64,000 nt of DNA from Thelonectria olida (taxonomy: Eukaryota > Ascomycota > Sordariomycetes > Hypocreales > Nectriaceae), in assembly GCA_020736575.1 (NCBI GenBank), contig JAGPYM010000081.1, positions 21,536 through 85,535 on the forward strand, read 5' to 3'. The position numbers and the translations under genes were made by a program. The notes below the pieces were generated by a model that worked only from the letters and a program-made list of their open reading frames with translations, was not told the origin of the DNA and ran no database searches. Numbering within the stretch: position 1 is the stretch's first letter; each line of letters opens with the position of its first letter. This document shows, one piece after another, positions 57,051 to 64,000 of this stretch.

Positions 57051-58244
57051 CTAGAAAAATGGCATATACACTCCTTGGTCCCAATCAACATTCTCTCTTC
57101 GCATCTCAATCCGCTCGCGGCAAGTGTTGAACAGCCGGTCCCATACTCTAGTTTGTTTCCCGTAGTTGTGGCTCTTCCTGTAACCATAACGATGATGCAA
57201 GTCGTGATCTTCAATCACCAGTTCGACGTGGAACATGCGTAGAAGCCAGCTCATCGTTGATGGAGGTATAGCGTAAATACGGAGACCACTGTGGCCCAAC
57301 ACTTCGGTAAAAGCAATGTATTGATGGCAAATCCACCACTCATAGTAGCCCAAGGGGATGCCAATGACACGGAATGTCATCCAAGTCAGTAACGGCACAC
57401 CAACCATGTCGAAAAATTCTTGCTCATGGTCGGCGTAGGCCGCGAGAAGGGTGTTGGGGTGTTTGGTGAGGTGATGAGTGCGATGATACTTCCACAACCC
57501 GTCAATATCGTGCATGGCGCGATGGTACACATAGAACCAGAAGTCGAGGATGATGCCGTACAGCCCAATCTCCAAACACAACCAAGCCCACCACCTCCAG
57601 TTATGCATGACATCGGCCGGGGACTGAGAGCTGTTGTAAGAGATATAGGTAGCCATGGCGATGCGTGATCCAGTAGTCTTCCACAGCGCGCGTGCCACCT
57701 TGTCCACGCCAACGTCAGGTATACCATCGCGGTCGTGGACGTCACCGTCGAGGTAGCCAATTTCTTCGCCTGCTTTTCGAGCTCCCTGAACCTCGCGAAC
57801 GACAATGACGCTAAACGACAAGAAATAAAGAAGGAAGACGGCGATGTCGTTGAGGCTGTCCGTGCCGGAGTAGGATAACCATGCCTGGTGGATCGTAATT
57901 GGAATGAACGCATGTAGGAGAACCCAAAGATGCCCCTGCCATTCGACAAAGTAGGGCATCATGTCGGTCTTCTTATGTATGGGAACGCTCTTTGCAGGAG
58001 TAACGGGGTAGGCATTCAGTATATCGATCATCCAGTGGTTGATGCCCCATTTGGACTTGTCCCCCAGAGGCCACGTGGACACAAATGAATCCTTGGGATT
58101 GATGATTGGCATCTTTGCGCTGGTTCCAGCGTAAGTGGTTTGCCAATGGGTTGGGAAATGATGTTTAAGAGATGTGGTTATAAGAGTCAGTAGAAAGAAG
58201 CAAAAGAGCCTAGTCTGAGCCATAAAAGAACGACCAGGTAGCAT
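57051..58244 (-). CDS. Fatty acid hydroxylase / sterol desaturase superfamily di-iron enzyme
   Basis: Intronless, 397 aa. N-terminal hydrophobic segment (LFCFFLLTLITTSL) plus several further membrane segments. The histidine clusters of the superfamily are present in order: HRAMH (residues 241-245), HRTHH (254-258) and HDLHH (347-351), with additional His residues between (HQYIAF, LGHSGL). They ligate the di-iron centre. Members hydroxylate or desaturate sterols, sphingolipids or other lipids in the ER. The exact reaction cannot be predicted: this looks unlike the sterol C-5 and C-4 enzymes I know and more like an accessory member. Its neighbourhood of a sterol-type UGT, a sterol-regulator-like factor and RTA1 proteins suggests a lipid-modifying role; that is inference. 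Confidence 0.92.
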   Translation of the reverse strand: MLPGRSFMAQTRLFCFFLLTLITTSLKHHFPTHWQTTYAGTSAKMPIINPKDSFVSTWPLGDKSKWGINHWMIDILNAYPVTPAKSVPIHKKTDMMPYFVEWQGHLWVLLHAFIPITIHQAWLSYSGTDSLNDIAVFLLYFLSFSVIVVREVQGARKAGEEIGYLDGDVHDRDGIPDVGVDKVARALWKTTGSRIAMATYISYNSSQSPADVMHNWRWWAWLCLEIGLYGIILDFWFYVYHRAMHDIDGLWKYHRTHHLTKHPNTLLAAYADHEQEFFDMVGVPLLTWMTFRVIGIPLGYYEWWICHQYIAFTEVLGHSGLRIYAIPPSTMSWLLRMFHVELVIEDHDLHHRYGYRKSHNYGKQTRVWDRLFNTCRERIEMRRENVDWDQGVYMPFF

Positions 58245-59821
58245 TTATGAACAGACATTTTCGTTTTATATCAATCTTCGCAGCTTCCGTGTGTAATTAG
58301 AAAAGCCGAGGCAACTCGCGCAAGTTGGACACATGTTAGGAGAGGAGTCACAGAATTGCTGAGCTTGATCCATGGTGTTGAACACATCTCGCAAACTTGG
58401 CCTTTGGTTACCATTCCTCTATTGTTCCTTTGCCGAGGCCGATAGAATGCGGAGGAAGCAACTGCACGATTTAGAAAATGGTTGAGCCAGTAGAGGCAAC
58501 AGGTGATGCAATCGTGGCCCTAAATCCTGCTGGATTGCGTAGGAAGATGGATCCATCTGACTCTGATTATGTCGATCAGATCAGAATCGGAACGGAGCTC
58601 GCAAGCTTGACAACTTATGGGAAAGGGCGTATGGAGCCACCATTCCCTTCTTGTCAGTACCTTGCGAGGGTCACCACCTTTCCATAGCTTCAACCAAATT
58701 TATGCATCCTGGTTTTTTGAAGTGTACCCTTTCAGAACATACTAGTCTACCCAGTTACATAAGCCTATGGGGTCACTCTTGAGTCTTACTCCCTACTCAG
58801 CTTTTCTACAGTACGAGTTACGAGAGCTTCGCTTGACCAGCTTTGCATAACATCCAAGATGGGACATCAGCCCCCGTATCGGAAGCAATCCAGTTGCGGA
58901 GTTCAACAGAAACGCATCCGACGATACCGAGATCGAGTGAATATCCAGGTAGAGCTTGAGCACCTCCGTATCCGGCAATGGAACCGCAGGCCCGCGCCGA
59001 ATTACTCTAGCCCGACCGGGGGCTTGACTTCCATAGTCCAATGTAATCGATGATCGAGTTCTGCTCACGACGATAGCAGGATAGGACTTGAGTAAGTTTT
59101 TCCCCCAGACGATCCGCATGAGATGTGTTTTAAGACGGACGAGGTGTCGATGTTTAGTGCAGGGCATAAGCGACAGCGTCATGCACGACGAGACAAAGTT
59201 GCGGCCTGCCGCAAATTGAATGAAGCCCTTGGAAAGGCTAGAGTGGCCAGCCTTCTTCTCTTCTCTCAGAAAGACTAAATAGGTGCCAGGGTTGACATCA
59301 ATCGTTTTTCAAGCGGACGCGACGAACGGTCTCGCCTTCGTTGAAAGCTTCGGTATGGGTCGCTGGAATAAAATTGATCGCTTTCTTAACGAATAATGAC
59401 GTCAGAGAATACCACGGTTTTGCAAATGATGAGTCGCCTGTGACATATCTTGGTGGCTAAACTCTTTACCAACATATCGTATTGTGACAGCCAGGAGGAA
59501 TGAGAGTAGTAAGTTGCTTCCTCTGCCCGGGTGTTACAACCGAGGCATGAATTATATTTCCGTTCTGAACCTGACGTTATGGGGCTATTATTCATGCGCG
59601 AGCTATCATCGACCCATGGTTCCCACGCCTAATCCAGGTCCCACGTATGGTCAACAAATATTGGAAGCTGTGTCGGGCAAAAATTGGGTTAAAAATTGAA
59701 AATGGGTGGGTATTATTCCAACGCTTCTGCAGCATGATTTCTAGGCTTCCAGGCTTTCAGGCTTCTTTTCTCAAACTAGCCATGCACACATAATTGAACA
59801 AAAACTTCTCTAGAATCTCCC
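58245..59821. other. Intergenic region, 1.6 kb, no gene recognised
   Basis: Composition is normal. Several short open frames on both strands lack starts, splice signals or family resemblance. It could hold an undetected small gene or old fragments. Confidence 0.35.
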
Positions 59822-61573
59822 TTAGGCATCTGCGCCGATTATCCCAGCAACCGAGCTCTTTGGAGCCTGTGAAGGTGTCTCTCTTGGCGGACGAAAGGAA
59901 TATACCCCAAAGTAGACCGGGATGAACTTCATCCCATTCGGCATAGTAACAAGACTCTCAAGTTTTACTTTAGCAGCTGAACGAGTCACCTCTTGATTCC
60001 CTGGTGAACCAGTTATACTCTTGACCCATCTATCACGGTTGCGCTCCGTCGGTCCCTCCGACTCATGCGCTTCTTCAATATGGCAATGTGTTCTGTTTTG
60101 CCCTTTTCTTTTCGTGAGGCCGAGATACAAGAAGAACTGCGAGCCAGGGTGATGAGCATGTTTGATGCCGAGTATGATTGCTTCACTGTTACTTCTTGTA
60201 CGGCCCAAGTTACCAATGTAGCAACTGAGGCCCTCAAACTTCGTCCAGAACGGGGTAGAAATCGCGTCCCCAATCTCCCAGAATTCGTTTGTAGTGAAGA
60301 CAAAGAAGCAATATCTTCCCTCCAACCTATCACGAGTCTCGATGGACATATCAATTGAATGCCGTACGTCAGATCCAATCTCCCTGAGTCGAGGAGCATA
60401 TATCAGCGTCCGTTCTGCCTGCCATAGACGATTTATCGGGATTGGCATTGAGGGAAATGCGGCTCGAAAAAAATGATTGCTTTGCTTCAACAGTGGAATT
60501 GCTACCAGTGACCGCGTTCTCGGTGCTGTGAGTTCTTCGTGGGGAGCATTGCCGACATCCACTACACAATGCAAGCCAGCGTAAACTAACTGACTGGACG
60601 CACCCAAATTCAAACTTTTCATGCTCTGTGAGGAGCATGACTGGATAATTTGAAGCGAGATGGACAGCCCAAAGTTGCTCATTGAATAAAGGGAGCTGGC
60701 TCCGTCGAGGAGTCGGTCATCTGGGGTGTACCCTCCCGAATTTCGGAAAGCCATCGGTGTCGGTGCGAAGAGGGTTACCCAATCCTTGGTCCCGGCGTCC
60801 CAGCCTCGTGGCCATTCCCAAGCGAAGATGGTCTGATCAGTAGAAACCTTGATGATCTCTTCTTGGAGGCGGCGGAAAGCCTTGATTCCCCCTTCTCCAT
60901 ATAACAGCGGCATGTTGATGTCAAATATACCGATGAGGGAATAGGCAATATCTTCCGGCTTGGTGGTCTGACGCTGTGACATCCACGACATGCGTTCTGA
61001 TATGCTTGCTTCAAAGATCCGGTCTGGGGTTTTAAGATACTTCTCGTTAATTCCAGTGAGTTCGGATAGAGTCTCGTAAAGGATTTCTTTGTAGCCTAGG
61101 AAGACCCAGTCCCGGGCATAGAACCGCATAGCTGTAGGAGCGAGAAGTTCTTGCAAGGTCCAACCGCGAGAGAACCATTCGCACCTCGATCCATAACGTT
61201 GTAGGAGATCTGGAACACGGGTGGCTGGTTCATGATCTAGGTCGTGGAGATAGACGTAGCAGGCAGCGGCATCTCTATACCAGCCGAACATGGAGTTGAT
61301 AGCTTCAGACAACTCAGAGAAATTGGCCTTGTCTATGCAATTCGTGTCGACCCACACATAGTCGAAGCCGTCGTCTCGAGCCTCGCGACAAAAAGACCGG
61401 ATTTTCTTGTATCCCTTTCGTTCAGCGATTTCAGATCGCGTCTGTCGATCACACCATTCTTGGAACGAGACTTCTTCGTCAAGCCATCTGTGAGACAGGA
61501 TAGCGTATGGGATCTGGTCCCCTGGCTCTTCGAAGTCAAGTGTTTTCGTGTTGATAAGCCGCGTTGGAGCCAT
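59822..61573 (-). CDS. HET-domain (heterokaryon incompatibility) protein
   Basis: Intronless, 583 aa from the ATG at 61573 (MAPTRLINTKTLDFEE); a GTG nine bases upstream is not needed. The HET domain occupies about residues 20-160, with the usual blocks YAILSHRWLDEEVSFQEW, GYKKIRSFCREARDDGFDYVWVDTNCIDK and ELSEAINSMFGWYRDAAACYVYL. After it come WFSRGWTLQELLAP and the SERMSWMSQRQTTKPEDIAYSLIGIF segment shared by many fungal HET proteins. HET proteins act in self/non-self recognition and trigger cell death after fusion of incompatible cells. The C-terminal half is variable and has no recognised repeat. It borders AT-rich DNA on its 5' side. Confidence 0.94.
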   Translation of the reverse strand: MAPTRLINTKTLDFEEPGDQIPYAILSHRWLDEEVSFQEWCDRQTRSEIAERKGYKKIRSFCREARDDGFDYVWVDTNCIDKANFSELSEAINSMFGWYRDAAACYVYLHDLDHEPATRVPDLLQRYGSRCEWFSRGWTLQELLAPTAMRFYARDWVFLGYKEILYETLSELTGINEKYLKTPDRIFEASISERMSWMSQRQTTKPEDIAYSLIGIFDINMPLLYGEGGIKAFRRLQEEIIKVSTDQTIFAWEWPRGWDAGTKDWVTLFAPTPMAFRNSGGYTPDDRLLDGASSLYSMSNFGLSISLQIIQSCSSQSMKSLNLGASSQLVYAGLHCVVDVGNAPHEELTAPRTRSLVAIPLLKQSNHFFRAAFPSMPIPINRLWQAERTLIYAPRLREIGSDVRHSIDMSIETRDRLEGRYCFFVFTTNEFWEIGDAISTPFWTKFEGLSCYIGNLGRTRSNSEAIILGIKHAHHPGSQFFLYLGLTKRKGQNRTHCHIEEAHESEGPTERNRDRWVKSITGSPGNQEVTRSAAKVKLESLVTMPNGMKFIPVYFGVYSFRPPRETPSQAPKSSVAGIIGADA

Positions 61574-62148
61574 TTCATGCACGAATACATAAAACTAGCA
61601 GATCGTTGGAGTGTTTGCAAATTGACGCTCCCGCTGTTATTTCTACCACACGGAGCGAATGATGCTAATTCAAGGTGCGGGGTAATCCATCGGCGCCGAA
61701 GCTTGGGCAGTGACAATGGGCCACAAAAGTGTCATGCAATTTCCGAACCCCGCTCTGTAGTACTAATACATTCGAAATAACGCATCAACTTTAATTGCGA
61801 ATATTATTATAATTTTTATAATACAGAGGCCAGGGCACAGTTGTTTTCCTTATATTAGAACGAGAATTATAATATGGTTTTTTTTTTAATAAGACTGCTT
61901 ATAGGGTTGGGGCTAAGGAGGGCATTTTAAGCTATTTTATATATCGGATTATTAAATATTATTAAAACTAAGAGAGTATAAAAGATTAACCTTATTTAGG
62001 GCGGCACTTATAGCTAACTAAATATAATAAAATAAATATTTTTATAATTATTAAAAATATATATATTAATAAATAAATAAAATTAATTAAGGGAGCTAGC
62101 TTAATTAATTTAACTAAATATATTATAATTAATTTTTAATATAAAATT

Positions 62149-62364
62149 AAAATATATTATTAAAAATATAAATTAAATTTTAAATTTAAAATATAAAATA
62201 TTTTATAAATATTTTATAATTTTTAAAACTTAAATAATAAAATAAAAAGTATAAAATATATTATTAAAAATATAAATTAAATTTTAAATTTAAAATATAA
62301 AATATTTTATAAATATTTTATAATTTTTAAAACTTAAATAATAAAATAAAAAGTATAAAATATA
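62149..62364. repeat. 104-bp tandem duplication in AT-rich DNA
   Basis: The segment 62149-62252 is repeated, apparently without change, at 62253-62356. A third copy begins at 62357 and diverges after about eight bases. The unit contains the near-palindromic stretch AAATATTTTATAATTTTTAA. Identity between copies implies the duplication is younger than most of the mutation around it. Confidence 0.85.
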
Positions 62365-62553
62365 CTTTTAAAAATATTAATAATAATAATAAGTAAATAT
62401 TATAAATAAATAATATTATAAGCGTGGCCTAATAGTTATTTTAGGCTGCTACTATAGAATATTATAACCTGGAAGGCTGCGGCCGTCCCTAAAAGCATAG
62501 GCTACCTAAATGGCTATAAGGTAGTAATAACTTTATTAGGTTATTTTAGCTAA

Positions 62554-62633
62554 CCTTAAGGGACTGCAACCTTAAGGGGCTACTACCTTAAGGGGCTACT
62601 ACTTTAAAGGCCTACTACTTTAAAAGGCAAGTA
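62554..62633. repeat. 16-bp minisatellite, five units
   Basis: Five consecutive 16-bp units start at 62554, 62570, 62586, 62602 and 62618. Units 2 and 3 are identical (CCTTAAGGGGCTACTA). Units 4 and 5 differ mainly by C-to-T and G-to-A changes (CTTTAAAGG...). Unit 1 has a different right end. Confidence 0.8.
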
Positions 62634-63789
62634 GCTACTAGGTATTTAAGCCTTTACTAGGACCTAGCTAGAATGCCTTTTCTTTCCTTTTTTTTAATAT
62701 TAAATATTTAATATTAAAACTATCTTTAGTTATATAAAACTTAAGTCTAGCCCCTTATATTATTTAATATTTAATATTACCTTCCTCCTTATAAGTAAGA
62801 TTATAATAAAAAAGCTATATTTTTATATCTTTTAATTCCTCTTATTATAAGTATTATTATAATAAGAAAGCTATACCCTAGCCTATTATAACTAATAATA
62901 TATAAATAAATATAATATTAAAAATAGCAGCTAGCCTTATACCTAATATTATAGCTCTATTATAATTAGTTTATAATATAATAGCTACTATAATAGTACT
63001 ATTATAAAAGTAAGTATTAAACTTATAAGTATGCTTTATCCCCTTAAAAATTATATTAAAACCCCCCTAATAAATAGTACTACTACTAATACTAATAGTA
63101 ACTATTAAATAAAAGGCTATTTTAAACCTATTTAAGTTTTTAAATAATTATAATAAGTACTTTTTATAAGTATAATAAATATAAAATAAGCTCTTTTTTA
63201 ATAAGCAGCTTATAAGTATTAGAAATTATAAGCTATTTTACTTAATTAACTCTTATTTAAATATAAAACCCTAGGGGGTTATAATAACCTATTATATAGC
63301 TAGTAGTAAGGGCAGCTTATAAGACTTTTAAGCTTTTATAATATACTTAAATTAAAACTATTTTAATAGGAACTTTTAAGCCTATATAGCGTCCTCCTTA
63401 TAAAACCTTAAATAGGGAGAAAATATATCTTTTACTACCTTCTTTTTAAAGTTCGAGCGAACCCTATTAGAGGCTAGAGGGGCCTTTTAAGCTAATAAAG
63501 TTAAAATAATATTCTTAAAAGGCGCCCTAAACTAACAGCTAACTTACAGCTTGGCTGCAGTAAACCTACTATAAATATATTATAACTAGATCTAGGGGGT
63601 AAGTACCTTTTCCTAAAGGATTGAATAGGCCATTCCCCCTAGTAGTAGGGCTACTAATAGCTTGCTATATAAAAGTAATAGCTAATATAATAAAAGCTAT
63701 CTAGGTAATATTAAAAACTAGAAGGGAGATATTTTAATAACTAATATTAATTATATTAGAAATAATACCTTTTATAGTAATATTATAGC

Positions 63790-63999
63790 TAATATACTTG
63801 CCCTTTTAACTTAACCTTCTTATAAGTATTATAAATATAAGGAGGAGGGATACCTTATTATTAAATACTTAAAACTGGCCTATAAAAGGAAGTAATATAA
63901 TAAATAGGCAGCTAAGGCTATAAGAGCTATTAAAAAAGCTATAAAGTTATTAGAAGAATTTAATAGTAAAAATACTAAAAGTAAGGACTTAAATAATTA
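63790..63999 (+). pseudogene. Stop-interrupted coding remnant, possible transposon protein
   Basis: One frame keeps codon-like, lysine-rich content to a terminal TAG at 63997-63999, including EEGYLIIKYLKLAYKRK and later AAKAIRAIKKAIKLLEEF. It is interrupted by TAA and TAG at positions where CAA or CAG would fit. That pattern is expected when RIP converts CpA to TpA inside a coding repeat. Too short to assign to a transposon family; the 5' part is lost in AT-rich sequence. Confidence 0.4.
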
Positions 64000-64000
64000 G

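Larger units (their letters stand above)
61790..64000. repeat. Large AT-rich decayed repeat block reaching the window edge
   Basis: More than 2.2 kb of TA-rich sequence. The first 600 bp is nearly all A/T; the rest keeps GC-containing islands (about 62430-62700 and 63450-63650). It contains a 104-bp tandem duplication, a 16-bp minisatellite and a coding remnant with stops, each listed separately. Consistent with one or more transposable elements heavily mutated by RIP. I could not name the element. Confidence 0.7.

Noticed and set aside
58793..59270. Overlapping short open frames with basic stretches such as KRQRHARRDK
   Set aside because: They lack starts or splice signals and overlap on both strands; not distinguishable from chance.
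1..64000. CRISPR arrays, bacterial operons or rRNA genes
   Set aside because: Spliceosomal introns and fungal families show a eukaryotic nuclear sequence; no regular spacer array or rRNA-like sequence was seen.

Overview
The window is nuclear DNA of a filamentous ascomycete. Genes are split by short GT-AG introns of roughly 45-90 bp, often with CTAAC/CTGAC-type branch sites. The gene families are typical of Pezizomycotina: HR-PKS, Zn2Cys6 factors, DUF3425 bZIPs, HET, RTA1, CHAT-TPR and EthD. Between them lie extremely AT- and TpA-rich blocks that look like repeats decayed by RIP (repeat-induced point mutation). Sordariomycetes, perhaps Hypocreales, is my guess; species is not determinable by eye. 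The density of accessory families, pseudogenes and AT-rich blocks suggests an accessory or subtelomere-like region.

Layout. 0-5 kb: a truncated SDR, a divergent bZIP-DUF3425 factor, a decayed small gene and a zinc alcohol dehydrogenase with a broken 5' part. 5.3-8.6 kb: a single-exon TPR-CHAT (caspase-like) protein. 9.8-23.1 kb: a metabolic block with two sugar-porter-type MFS transporters, a second bZIP-DUF3425 factor (paralogue of the first), an aldehyde dehydrogenase, an SDR, an Old Yellow Enzyme and an EthD protein. This looks like uptake and oxidation or detoxification of a small organic compound. 23.4-29.6 kb: a GH1 beta-glucosidase, a divergently transcribed MFS sugar permease and a Zn2Cys6 regulator. 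The shared promoter carries two copies of a 19-bp element with a CGG-N8-CGG core, so this reads as a self-contained glycoside-use unit.

30.1-34.6 kb: a fungal membrane protein of unknown function, then the remains of an NB-ARC (NLR-like) gene and of an ankyrin-repeat gene, both broken. 35.6-45.8 kb: an intact highly reducing polyketide synthase (KS-AT-DH-cMT-ER-KR-ACP, 2,520 aa) with a divergent 14-TM DHA2-type exporter. This is the core of a secondary-metabolite locus. 46-47.2 kb: AT-rich DNA. 48.1-58.2 kb: a lipid/sterol-flavoured set: a sterol-glucosyltransferase-like UGT, a Zn2Cys6 regulator with a premature stop, two convergent RTA1-family membrane proteins on either side of an AT-rich block, an unknown basic protein, and a fatty-acid-hydroxylase/sterol-desaturase family enzyme. 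59.8-61.6 kb: a HET-domain gene. 61.8-64 kb: AT-rich decayed repeat DNA with a 104-bp tandem duplication, a 16-bp minisatellite and a stop-riddled coding remnant.

Splice models marked 'frame checked' were assembled by hand: the exon lengths sum to a multiple of three and the joins restore conserved family sequence. Functions come from recognised motifs. No database search was possible.
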